From positions 1-64,000 of the forward strand of contig NZ_JAFIDN010000010.1 of assembly GCF_017921895.1 (NCBI RefSeq): DNA of 64,000 nt, written 5' to 3'. Source of the DNA: Natronogracilivirga saccharolytica. GTDB taxonomy: Bacteria; Bacteroidota; Rhodothermia; Balneolales; Natronogracilivirgulaceae. Below, piece after piece: positions 52,367 through 61,768 of the stretch. Under the pieces are notes generated by a model, which had not been told where the DNA came from, did not search any database, and saw nothing but the letters and a program-made list of their open reading frames with translations. The position numbers and the translations under genes are program-made. Each line of letters opens with the position of its first letter. Position 1 is the stretch's first letter.

Positions 52367-52765
52367 TCAGTTATCAATTACAATTACCGGGTCCGTGGCC
52401 CCGCCCGATATCATTCCGAGGGACTGGGCGCGGCTGTAGATTTCAGCCGGACCTGTCATCTGTTCGTAGTTCCGGCGGGCTTCCGTGTGGATCCGCTGGG
52501 CCCGTTCATGTTCCATACGCAGCTGCTGAACCTCCTGAAGCGTATTTTGTGTCTGAAACACATGCGTCAGATACAGTGTACCGGCAAGACCCAGCGCTAC
52601 AGACCACAGGATCAGTTTACCGGGTGACAACAGCTTCTTTTTCTTGCGGCTGCCTCCGGAACTCCGCTTGCCGTTTGACCCGCTGAGCGGCCCGGTCTTT
52701 GGTGTATTTGATGCCGGACGATTTCTAAGCACCGGGGAAGGGCGGGGTGGTGATTTTACGATCAT
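52367..52765 (-). CDS. ftsL: FtsL-like cell division protein
   Basis: A 132-residue small bitopic protein. A basic N-terminus (GSRKKKKLLSPGK) precedes one membrane segment (about 50-70), then a periplasmic coiled coil (TLQEVQQLRMEHERAQRIHT) and a C-terminal AQSLGMISGG. It was identified by topology and by its position between rsmH and ftsI, since FtsL is poorly conserved. It overlaps the rsmH stop by four bases. Confidence 0.85.
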   Translation of the reverse strand: MIVKSPPRPSPVLRNRPASNTPKTGPLSGSNGKRSSGGSRKKKKLLSPGKLILWSVALGLAGTLYLTHVFQTQNTLQEVQQLRMEHERAQRIHTEARRNYEQMTGPAEIYSRAQSLGMISGGATDPVIVIDN

Positions 52766-53751
52766 ACGCTCCCTCCTTTTTTAGTCTCTGACCTTTTTCC
52801 GGATGCGGATTCTCCGGTTTCGCCGGCTGCTCCGCTTGCGGGTATCTTCCGGGCAACCCTCAGTTTGGCACTTCTTGCCCTGGGATTTTCAGCCTGCTCT
52901 TTCTCCGACGGACTTATCACTTTTTTATTCACCACACTGAGCGGACGGATATCGTTGCCGTAGAAATCCTTGACCGGCCTGCCTTCAAAATTTCCTGTAC
53001 GGAAATAGTTTTTGCACAGGCGGTCCTCAAGTGAATGGTATGTAATCACCACAAAGCGGCCGTCATCCGCGAGCAGGGCCGTGCCTTTTTCAAGAACCTG
53101 CTTCAGCATGCGCAGCTCGCTGTTTACTGCAATGCGCAGGGCCTGAAATATTCTTGCCAGGGATTTGTTCAAAAACCGGTCGGGCACCACCGATGCCACA
53201 ACATCACGCAATTCGGCAGTTGTCTCAAGCGGACGGGAGCGGATGACCTCTCTGGCTATGCGCCCGCTGTGACGCTCTTCACCGTATTCATAGAGCAGGT
53301 TGCGCAGATCTTCATATTCATAGGTGTTGACAATCTCCGATGCCGTGGAAGCCTGCAGCCTGCCCATCCGCATATCCAGCGGGCCGTCCTTCTGAAAACT
53401 GAAACCGCGCTCCGGCACATCTATCTGATAGGAGGATACCCCCAGGTCAAGCAGCATGCCGCTGATACGGCCATGCACACGTTTGGGAAGCAGCGTATCG
53501 ATGTATCCAAAATTGCCGCGGATGATGGTCATGCGCTCTTCGTCCTGGAACCTTTCACCCGCATACGCCAGTGCATCTTCATCCTGATCACAAGCGTAGA
53601 GATGTCCGTCACCAGAAAGCTCCTGCAAAATGCGCGCACTGTGCCCTCCGCCACCAAGCGTGCCGTCTACATAGACTCCGTTCGGGTCGGTAACCAGATA
53701 CTGTATCGCTTCATTGAGCAATACTGGTTTGTGATATGAAACATCGGTCAT
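52762..53751 (-). CDS. rsmH: 16S rRNA (cytosine1402-N4)-methyltransferase RsmH
   Basis: A 329-residue SAM-dependent methyltransferase (MraW). Signatures are HKPVLLNEAIQYL, the SAM loop YVDGTLGGGGHSARIL, LLDLGVSSYQID and FVVITYHSLEDRLCKNYF. It methylates C1402 of 16S rRNA. The C-terminus is a basic tail. It overlaps the mraZ stop by four bases. Confidence 0.97.
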   Translation of the reverse strand: MTDVSYHKPVLLNEAIQYLVTDPNGVYVDGTLGGGGHSARILQELSGDGHLYACDQDEDALAYAGERFQDEERMTIIRGNFGYIDTLLPKRVHGRISGMLLDLGVSSYQIDVPERGFSFQKDGPLDMRMGRLQASTASEIVNTYEYEDLRNLLYEYGEERHSGRIAREVIRSRPLETTAELRDVVASVVPDRFLNKSLARIFQALRIAVNSELRMLKQVLEKGTALLADDGRFVVITYHSLEDRLCKNYFRTGNFEGRPVKDFYGNDIRPLSVVNKKVISPSEKEQAENPRARSAKLRVARKIPASGAAGETGESASGKRSETKKGGSV

Positions 53752-54206
53752 TGCTCGAGGCCATCTCCCATTACATGTTCAAAAAGTTCACGGTAGGTAT
53801 CCGTATCCAGCTCCTCATCGGCTTTGTCAAGCATATCAGGCGACCACAGCTCAATGCTTTCACCCATTCCGATGAAAATGACACGATTTGAAATATTAGC
53901 CCATTCCATGAGCTTCGGCGGAATGGCAATGCGGTTGTGCTTGTCCAGAGTTATATCATCTGCAGACCGGAGAAAATTCCGGAGAACCTTCCGGCCTTTT
54001 TGCTGAAATTCGTTGATGCGGGACAGACGCTCTTCCACTCCGATCCAGTACTCCTCAGGATACAGCAGCAGACACCGGTCCAGACCTTTCAGGATGGTGA
54101 AACTGTCCTGATTTTGCGGAGGCAGATATTTACGCAACTTCGCCGGGAAGCTCACGCGACCTTTGCTGTCGATGGAATGATCGTATTCACCTTTGAAGCT
54201 TGCCAC
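53748..54206 (-). CDS. mraZ: Transcriptional regulator MraZ
   Basis: The start is set at GTG 54206 (VASFKGEYDHSIDSKGRVSF), giving 152 residues, the normal MraZ length. A start at ATG 54293 would add 29 unrelated residues and place the TGGGA boxes inside the gene. Two SpoVT/AbrB-like halves are visible (SFKGEYDHSIDSKGRVSFPA and ITLDKHNRIAIPPKLMEWAN). MraZ binds TGGGN repeats in its own promoter and represses the dcw cluster in several bacteria. Such boxes lie at 54266-54290. Confidence 0.93.
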   Translation of the reverse strand: MASFKGEYDHSIDSKGRVSFPAKLRKYLPPQNQDSFTILKGLDRCLLLYPEEYWIGVEERLSRINEFQQKGRKVLRNFLRSADDITLDKHNRIAIPPKLMEWANISNRVIFIGMGESIELWSPDMLDKADEELDTDTYRELFEHVMGDGLEQ

Positions 54207-54265
54207 TGGTCTGCTCTTTTGGATGCGGTCTGCTTTGATTGCTTTTGGAGGAAAGTTACACTTTT

Positions 54266-54290
54266 TCCCACAACTTCCCACCATTTCCCA
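54266..54290 (-). promoter_or_regulatory. MraZ operator (three TGGGA boxes)
   Basis: On the minus strand TGGGA occurs three times with a 10-bp period (complements TCCCA at 54266, 54276 and 54286), each in the context GTGGGAA. This is the box arrangement known for MraZ binding. It sits right after the promoter and about 60 bases before the mraZ start. Confidence 0.85.
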
Positions 54291-54321
54291 CAAAGTAGGT
54301 GTTTTTATATTTAGAAGTCAA
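54291..54321 (-). promoter_or_regulatory. Putative dcw promoter
   Basis: TTGACTT is followed 19 bases later by TACTTTG on the minus strand. This is close to the Bacteroidetes -33 TTG / -7 TAnnTTTG pattern, with one base fewer in the -7 element. The operator boxes begin directly at the -7 end, so bound MraZ would block the start site. Confidence 0.6.
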
Positions 54322-54452
54322 GTAAAAAGAGGATATTTCCCGGGAAAAATCGAACAGAGTTGTGGACAGTAAGAGTGATGTTACCTTTTTGAATGAATGG
54401 AAGGTCGTTTGGATCAATACAAATATATGTATAATATATGTCCATTCAGGGG

Positions 54453-54467
54453 TGGGAAGTTTTCCCA
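54453..54467. promoter_or_regulatory. Inverted TGGGA/TCCCA palindrome
   Basis: TGGGAAGTTTTCCCA, an inverted pair of the same boxes that make up the mraZ operator, between the thrA stop and the dcw promoter. It could be an extra MraZ contact or a weak hairpin at the end of thrA. There is no T run after it. Confidence 0.4.
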
Positions 54468-54526
54468 CACAAAATCATGTGCGCTGCATACACAGATGCA
54501 GACACTGACCGGATGGCAGTCGAAAA

Positions 54527-56962
54527 CTACTTCAACAGTCTTCGGCTGATTTTTTGGATGTCGGCAAGCACTCCGGCAGCGGTGACTTCCCTTCCGGCAC
54601 CCGGACCCTGAATAATGAGTGGCTGGTCGCTGTAGCGCCTGGTTTTGAACAGAAGCAGATTGTTCGTTCCCTGCAGCGTTCCCAAAGATGACTTTTTGGG
54701 AACCGATTCGATGCCGACCCGGATGGCTCCGTTTTCCAGATGTCCCGTATACCGCAGCACTTCTCCGCGGGCGGATGCCTCGGCGACCCGGTCCGCCCAA
54801 CTGGCATTTTCTTCCGGAAGTTTTTCAAAAAAAGCATCAAGCGAAAGTGATTTCATTCCGGCAGGAATCACATCTTCCACGGAAACATCCTCGCGCTCAA
54901 CACGGAACCCGGAAGTCCGGGCCAGAATCAAAAATTTTCTGGCGACATCTTCCCCGGACAGATCGTCGCGCGGATCCGGCTCGGATATGCCCTCGCGCAG
55001 CACCGACCTGATGATCTGATCAAACGGTATACCCTGTTCAAGTCCGGCAAACAGATAGGTCATGGTTCCGGATACCACGCCCGAAACAGCCCTGACCTCA
55101 TCGCCGCTGCGCCGCAGGTCCTTGATGGTCTGGATGACCGGCATGCCGGCCCCGACAGTGGCCTCGTACAGATAATGTGTATTTTTGTTGACCGTGTAGC
55201 TCATCAGCGTATCGAAATACTCCTGCTCAAAACTGTTGGCTCTCTTGCTGGGAGTCACAATGTGGATGCCGGCACTGAGCAGCTGCGGATATTTCCTGGC
55301 AACTTCAGCATCCCCGGTGGCATCAACAAAAACGGTCCGGTATGGATATTCCTTGATGAGATGGTCGACAATAAACCCCCAGTCCGTTTTCTGGCCTTGC
55401 CGGATCCGCTCTTTCACCTTTGCAGCCGGTATTCCGGAGGGATGCCATGCCATTTTGTCGGTGTCACAGGCTCCGATAATACTGAGATCCACTTTGGGAT
55501 CCTCGAGCTCCCCGAGCAGTTCAAGAAGCTTGCTTCCGATGGCACCTGTCCCGGCAACAAACAGGCGAACACGATGGGTATGGATGCAGAAGTGGTCATT
55601 CAGCAGACGAACCGCCATTTCCGCTTCGCGATTATACAAAAGCAGGCTGAGATGCCGGTTTGCCAGGCCTTTGGCCATGGCCAGGGGTGCAATGCCGTTT
55701 TCACCCAGTACCGAAAGAACGGCTCCGCTGATACCCAGGTCGCGTTCAAGCTTCTCGCCGATCACAGTCACCATGGATACCTGATCCAGTAACTGCGGCG
55801 TGTCGATCAGACCATTTTCATGCTCGGTTTCAAACTCTTCCAGCAACGCCTCCCTGGTCGATTCGGCTTCATCGGCGGGAACCACCACCGTAATGCCGTA
55901 ATCCGAGGAGGCCGCCGCCTGAAAGTGCACCTGAACTCCATGCCGGTCAAGAGCTTTCAGCGTGCGGAGACTCAGCTCATGGATGCGGTCCAGCCCGCGG
56001 CTTCGCAGCGCAATCACCATGATGTTCTTTTTGACCGATACCGACCGCAAACGGCCGGATGTCGCCTGATAATCCCGGGTAATGACGGTGCCCCTTGCCT
56101 CCGGGCTCATGGTGTTTTTAATGAGGATCGGGATGTTGCGCGCCTGCAGCGGCAGCACGGTGCGCGGGTGGAGCACCTTGGCTCCAAAATGTGACATCTC
56201 CGCGATTTCGGAGTAATGCAGCTGGGGTATGGTCACCGCAGTCGGAACAATATCGGGATCAGCTGTGAGCACGCCATTGACATCCGTCCAGATCTGGACT
56301 TCATGCGCGTCAAGCGCCTCGCCAAGAAGGCTGGCGGTATAATCGGAGCCCGAACGCCCCAGGGTGGTAATTTCATTGTCGGACGTTGACCCGATAAAAC
56401 CGGTCACCACGGGCACCAGATTGTTCAGCGGATGGAGGGCCTGACGAATCTGGCGGATGGTAGTGATCGTATCCACATCGGCATCGCCGAATCTGTTGTT
56501 GGTGCGTACCAGTTTGTGCGATTCATATGCCCCGGATTCGGCGCCGGTGGCCTTCAAGGCAGCAGCAAAAATATTGGATGAAAGCCGCTCTCCGTAGGAC
56601 ACCACGCGGTCACTTTGTCTCGGGGAAATTTTGCCCTGACCCTGAAGAGCGGACAGTTCGGCTTCGAGCGCGGTTAAAAGGTGTGCGATGCGCTCCTTTT
56701 GTTCATCAGCGTCAACGGGCTCCAGAGCCGCAAGGGTGGACTCATGACGCTTTTTCAGAAGGTCAAAGCGCTCCTGCCAGGCAGCGTCTGCATCCGATGC
56801 CAGAGACATCAGGGCAATAAGTTCATCAGTTACGCCACCGAGAGCAGAGACCACAACGGCGACTTCAGCGTCCTTGCGCTGCTGGTTGACGATATCAACG
56901 GCATTGCGAATCCGGTTGATATCATAGAGGGATGACCCTCCGAATTTTAAAATTCGCAGCAT
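54527..56962 (-). CDS. thrA: Bifunctional aspartokinase / homoserine dehydrogenase
   Basis: An 811-residue fusion. The N-terminal aspartokinase (about 1-290) starts LRILKFGGSSLYD and has GRSGSDYTASLLGEAL. Two ACT-like regulatory regions follow (about 310-460), and the C-terminal homoserine dehydrogenase starts near 465 (LFVAGTGAIGSKLLELL), with VDATGD, TPSKRANSFEQEY and GAGMPVIQTIKDL. It catalyses the first and third steps from aspartate to homoserine. As the third gene behind a SAM riboswitch, it is set to feed methionine. Confidence 0.97.
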   Translation of the reverse strand: MLRILKFGGSSLYDINRIRNAVDIVNQQRKDAEVAVVVSALGGVTDELIALMSLASDADAAWQERFDLLKKRHESTLAALEPVDADEQKERIAHLLTALEAELSALQGQGKISPRQSDRVVSYGERLSSNIFAAALKATGAESGAYESHKLVRTNNRFGDADVDTITTIRQIRQALHPLNNLVPVVTGFIGSTSDNEITTLGRSGSDYTASLLGEALDAHEVQIWTDVNGVLTADPDIVPTAVTIPQLHYSEIAEMSHFGAKVLHPRTVLPLQARNIPILIKNTMSPEARGTVITRDYQATSGRLRSVSVKKNIMVIALRSRGLDRIHELSLRTLKALDRHGVQVHFQAAASSDYGITVVVPADEAESTREALLEEFETEHENGLIDTPQLLDQVSMVTVIGEKLERDLGISGAVLSVLGENGIAPLAMAKGLANRHLSLLLYNREAEMAVRLLNDHFCIHTHRVRLFVAGTGAIGSKLLELLGELEDPKVDLSIIGACDTDKMAWHPSGIPAAKVKERIRQGQKTDWGFIVDHLIKEYPYRTVFVDATGDAEVARKYPQLLSAGIHIVTPSKRANSFEQEYFDTLMSYTVNKNTHYLYEATVGAGMPVIQTIKDLRRSGDEVRAVSGVVSGTMTYLFAGLEQGIPFDQIIRSVLREGISEPDPRDDLSGEDVARKFLILARTSGFRVEREDVSVEDVIPAGMKSLSLDAFFEKLPEENASWADRVAEASARGEVLRYTGHLENGAIRVGIESVPKKSSLGTLQGTNNLLLFKTRRYSDQPLIIQGPGAGREVTAAGVLADIQKISRRLLK

Positions 56963-56965
56963 GTT

Positions 56966-58048
56966 TCAGGTTACAGATAAATGATATTTTCTTGAAATTT
57001 CGGGGAAATGATGTTTTACAAGCGACTGTATAGCGTCAAATTCTATCAAAAATGCGTCATGGCCGTTATCTGATGTGAGTTCTGCATAGCGGCCGTTTCC
57101 AAGAAGCGATACAAGCTCCTTTTGTTCATGCACCGGGTACAATACATCCGAGCTGATGCCGACAACCAGTACCGGTATGGTGATGCTGCCCAGAACGTCT
57201 TCATACGAACCGCGACCCCGCGACACGTCATGGGTATCCATGGCACTGGTCAGCCGCACATAGGTAACAGCGTCAAAGCGCTCCACCAGTTTGTCTCCCT
57301 GGTAGTTCAGGTATGACTCAACCTGAAAGCACGATTTGCCCTCCTGCGGTTTTCGGCCGAACCGGCGCTCGAAGGATTCCGCACTGCGGTAGGTTATCAT
57401 GCCCATCATCCGCGCAGCCGAGAGTCCGTCAGCGGGGGGATCATCCGCCGGGTAGTAGCCGTTGCGCCATTTGGGATCAGCAAAAATGGCTTTACGCTGG
57501 GCTTCACCGACGCCGATGGCCCATGCCGAGTGAGCCTTGCCCATGGCAATAAGCAGAACCTGCTCCGCGCGGTCATCCATTACGGCAAACTCGAGCGCCT
57601 GCATGCCTCCCATCGATGCTCCGATGGCAAACCGCACGCGGTTGACCTTAAGATGGTCCAGCAGCCGCTGCTGTACCCGGACCATATCCCTGATGGTTAT
57701 TTCCGGAAAATCTCCGCCGTATCTGTTTCCGGTTTCGGGATTCACGGAAAGCGGGCCTGTGGTACCGTAACAACTGCCCAGCACATTGCTGCAAATAATG
57801 TAGTGCTCTTCCGGATCAAGCAGTTTGCCTTCGCCAAAGAAACCCTGCAGCCATTCGTCAGCCGAGGCATGACCCGTCAGAGCATGAAATACGACCACAA
57901 CATTGCTCATCTCCGGGTTTGGTTTTCCCCAGGTTTTGTAGGCAATTTCCAGTTCCGGAAAGGCAAATCCCGATTCGGTCACAAAGGGATCGGGATCACG
58001 ATAAATCAGAGTACCGGTATTTTTTGACATGGTTTCAATGGACTTCAT
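56966..58048 (-). CDS. metX: Homoserine O-acetyltransferase
   Basis: An alpha/beta-hydrolase enzyme that acetylates homoserine. The catalytic Ser is in GASMGGMQALEFAVMD and the Asp/His in LTSDNGHDAFLIE. LTGHASADEWLQGFFGEGKL, then CSNVLGSCYGTTGPLSVNPE, are MetX signatures. The start is uncertain: GTG 58063 falls inside a 14-bp hairpin, so ATG 58048 or ATG 58030 is preferred. It sits three bases before thrA and is the second gene of the riboswitch operon. Confidence 0.95.
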   Translation of the reverse strand: MKSIETMSKNTGTLIYRDPDPFVTESGFAFPELEIAYKTWGKPNPEMSNVVVVFHALTGHASADEWLQGFFGEGKLLDPEEHYIICSNVLGSCYGTTGPLSVNPETGNRYGGDFPEITIRDMVRVQQRLLDHLKVNRVRFAIGASMGGMQALEFAVMDDRAEQVLLIAMGKAHSAWAIGVGEAQRKAIFADPKWRNGYYPADDPPADGLSAARMMGMITYRSAESFERRFGRKPQEGKSCFQVESYLNYQGDKLVERFDAVTYVRLTSAMDTHDVSRGRGSYEDVLGSITIPVLVVGISSDVLYPVHEQKELVSLLGNGRYAELTSDNGHDAFLIEFDAIQSLVKHHFPEISRKYHLSVT

Positions 58049-58060
58049 TTCAGTTGGCGG

Positions 58061-58093
58061 CACATCCTCCGGCGATGACCGCCGGAGGATGTG
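58061..58093 (-). other. Strong intergenic hairpin between metY and metX
   Basis: Arms CACATCCTCCGGCG and CGCCGGAGGATGTG are perfect complements of 14 bp around a 5-base loop. There is no T run after it, so it is probably an mRNA-stabilising or translation-masking hairpin rather than a terminator. The arm nearest metX contains GGAGG. Confidence 0.65.
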
Positions 58094-58105
58094 TCCGTTA
58101 TTGCG

Positions 58106-59476
<1,371 letters not shown>

Positions 59477-59535
59477 TTATCCAACTGTATTGCTTTCCGG
59501 CAGGTTCCACCCGATGATTACTTTTCAATCCGGGT

Positions 59536-59580
59536 AAAAAAAAAGCCTCTGCCGGGGTTTCGATTCCGGAAGAGGCTTTT
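59536..59580 (-). terminator. SAM-riboswitch expression-platform terminator
   Basis: On the minus strand AAGCCTCTTCCGG...CCCCGGCAGAGGCTT is followed by eight or more T. It lies about 20 bases after the riboswitch aptamer and about 110 before the metY start, the arrangement of transcription attenuation when SAM is bound. Confidence 0.88.
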
Positions 59581-59599
59581 AAAACGACAACCATCTTCC

Positions 59600-59733
59600 C
59601 TCATCTTTCCCACGGGACGGTTTCACCATCCCGGAGCAGGATTTAGCACCTGACCTTCCCGATTACACAGGTAATCCGGAAGCGGTTGCTAAGGTTTCAC
59701 AGGGCCTGATCCCTCCACCTTTCTCGATAAGAG
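59600..59733 (-). promoter_or_regulatory. SAM-I (S-box) riboswitch
   Basis: The minus strand reads CTCTTATCGAGAAAGGTGGA, then GGGATCAGGCCCTGTGAAAC and CTTAGCAACC, later GGTGCTAAATCCTGC and closing GATGAG. These are the conserved blocks of the S-box aptamer. The P1 stem CTCTTATC/GATGAG closes it. It controls metY-metX-thrA. The attenuator lies just downstream. Confidence 0.95.
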
Positions 59734-59754
59734 ACTTTTCAAAAAATCAAGGAA

Positions 59755-59792
59755 CAAAAAAGCCCTTCACGAGAAATCGGGAAGGGCTCAAA
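59755..59792 (-). terminator. Rho-independent terminator after era
   Basis: On the minus strand GAGCCCTTCCCG...CGTGAAGGGCTTTTTT forms a stem followed by T. It ends the pdxJ-era transcript just before the riboswitch. The roughly 230 bases between it and era (59793-60024) hold no gene that I can support. Confidence 0.8.
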
Positions 59793-60024
59793 TTTTCTGT
59801 CAACACACATCAGCCCCTCACCTGCAGCAGCAGGACATACAACAGAGGGACATCTTTTTAAATAAACCGTTCATTAGCTGATTTATATCAAGCTTATTCG
59901 AAGTAAAGTGTGTTATTCCGACTCAACGGTCAAGTCTACCACTTTATTTTTTTCCTGTCAACATTAAAAATAATATTTTTCGTCAGTTACATCAACAAAG
60001 CCGGACACACTGCCCGGAAAAGCG

Positions 60025-60921
60025 CTACCGGTAACCATAGCTTTTGAGAAAGTTTTCTTTCTCCCGCCATTTCTCGCGCACCTTAACGAACAGTTCCAGG
60101 TGCACCTTTTTTCCTACCAGTTCTTCAACGGATTTCCGGGAACGTATTCCGAGCTCCTTGAGCATTTTACCTTTTTTACCGATAAGAATGCCTTTTTGAG
60201 ATTCACGGTTAACAACAATTTCAGCGTGGATCCGGTCCATCTCGTCTCCTTCCTTGTATTCGATCACATTCACGGCGCAGGAATAGGGAATTTCCTGCTG
60301 GTAGAGAATGAACAGCTGCTCGCGGATAAGTTCGGATACAAAAAATCGCAGAGGCAGATCACTGACCTCTTCTTTGGAGTAGAATTCCGGTCCTTCCGGC
60401 AGCCGCTGCTTCAGCCGCCGCACCAGTTCGTCCACACCCACTCCGTGAAGAGCAGAAACAGGGATGACTTCAATGTAGTCACGCATTTCCGTACACTGCT
60501 GCTGCACTTCCAGCAGCCGCTCCTGGCTGATCAGATCCACCTTGTTCACCACGAGCATTACCGGAAGATTCAGTTCGTCAAGTGTCTCCCAGACCACATC
60601 ATCTTTCCCGGGCGGTCGTTCACCGTCGACGATATGAATGAGCAGATCGGCATCCGTTCGCAGCCGCGCAACCTGGTCCATCATCTTTTCCTGCAGCAGA
60701 TAACGGGGCTGAATGATTCCGGGCGTATCCAGAAAAATTATCTGGGACTCCTCATCGGAATATATGCCCTGAATGCGGTGCCTGGTGGTCTGCGCCTTAT
60801 GCGTTATGATGGACAGCTTTTGTCCGAGCAGATAGTTGAATAGTGTCGATTTGCCGGCATTGGGCTGGCCGATGATGCCTGCGTAACCCGAAGTGTGTGT
60901 TTTTTCCTGATTTTGTGCCAT
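60025..60921 (-). CDS. era: GTPase Era
   Basis: A 298-residue GTPase of standard length for 30S ribosome assembly. GTPase motifs are GQPNAGKSTLFNYLLG, FLDTPGIIQ, and NKVDL. The KH domain at about 210-285 has GKKGKMLKELGIRSRKSVEE, followed by a C-terminal basic end. It overlaps little with pdxJ (five bases apart) and shares its transcript. Confidence 0.97.
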   Translation of the reverse strand: MAQNQEKTHTSGYAGIIGQPNAGKSTLFNYLLGQKLSIITHKAQTTRHRIQGIYSDEESQIIFLDTPGIIQPRYLLQEKMMDQVARLRTDADLLIHIVDGERPPGKDDVVWETLDELNLPVMLVVNKVDLISQERLLEVQQQCTEMRDYIEVIPVSALHGVGVDELVRRLKQRLPEGPEFYSKEEVSDLPLRFFVSELIREQLFILYQQEIPYSCAVNVIEYKEGDEMDRIHAEIVVNRESQKGILIGKKGKMLKELGIRSRKSVEELVGKKVHLELFVKVREKWREKENFLKSYGYR

Positions 60922-60926
60922 ATATC

Positions 60927-61649
60927 CTACCCCCTGATCAGGTCGGCCATGCGGCGAACGGTATTTTCCAGCCCGTTGAACAGGGCATCGGCAATCAATG
61001 CGTGTCCGATACTGATATCATTCAAATGGGGGACGTTGTCAAGAAGCGGCTGAATGTTGCTGAAATTCAGCCCATGACCGGCGTTCACTTTCAAACCCAG
61101 TTCATGAGCCATTTCGGCAGCATTCCGCAGGCGGTCCAGCTCTTTCTCCCGGGCGAAACCGGACGGAGCATTGGCATAGGTGCCGGTATGCAGCTCAACG
61201 GCCTCGGCGCCAAGCTCCGCTGATATCCGGATATCAGCCTCGGCCGGATCGACAAAAAGGCTGATCTGAATACCGTTTTCTTTCAGCGGCGGAAAAACTC
61301 TTTGTTCAAAATCCTCTTTTACCTTCCGCATGTTCAGTCCGCCTTCGGTGGTCAGCTCCTCCCGGCTTTCAGGAACAAGCGTTGCATAGTCTGCTTTCAT
61401 ACGCGAGCAGAAGCTGATCATTTCGTCGGTTGCCGCCATTTCAAAATCGAAAATCCCCTGCACCACATCCCGAAGCCGGATAACATCATCGTCACGAATA
61501 TGCCTGCGGTCTTCCCTCAGATGAAAGACAATCCCTGATGCGCCGGCCTTTTCGGCTACAACGGCAGCTTCCACCGGGTCGGGCACCGTTTCTCCTCTCG
61601 CGTTGCGAAGTGTGGCTACATGATCAATGTTTACCAGCAGTTTTCTCAT
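60927..61649 (-). CDS. pdxJ: Pyridoxine 5'-phosphate synthase
   Basis: The start is ATG 61649 (MRKLLVNIDHVATLRNARGE), 240 residues; the extension to 61703 lacks family homology. It is a TIM-barrel enzyme with signatures HLREDRRHIRDDDV, VPESREELTTEGGL and the C-terminal NISIGHALIADALFNGLE type stretch (here LNDISIGHALIADALF). It makes pyridoxine phosphate from deoxyxylulose phosphate and the SerC-derived intermediate. Confidence 0.97.
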   Translation of the reverse strand: MRKLLVNIDHVATLRNARGETVPDPVEAAVVAEKAGASGIVFHLREDRRHIRDDDVIRLRDVVQGIFDFEMAATDEMISFCSRMKADYATLVPESREELTTEGGLNMRKVKEDFEQRVFPPLKENGIQISLFVDPAEADIRISAELGAEAVELHTGTYANAPSGFAREKELDRLRNAAEMAHELGLKVNAGHGLNFSNIQPLLDNVPHLNDISIGHALIADALFNGLENTVRRMADLIRG

Positions 61650-61768
61650 AATTCGAATATATAATTTGATTTCCTTGTTGCGGCAAGCGGGGCTGACACG
61701 CACGGTATGTTTATTTCAGATAATAGTCGTAATTTACGAACTTGTGCATCCAAGTGAAGCTATAGATT

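Noticed and set aside
54207-54293. Upstream extension of mraZ from ATG 54293
   Set aside because: It covers the TGGGA operator boxes and lacks MraZ homology.
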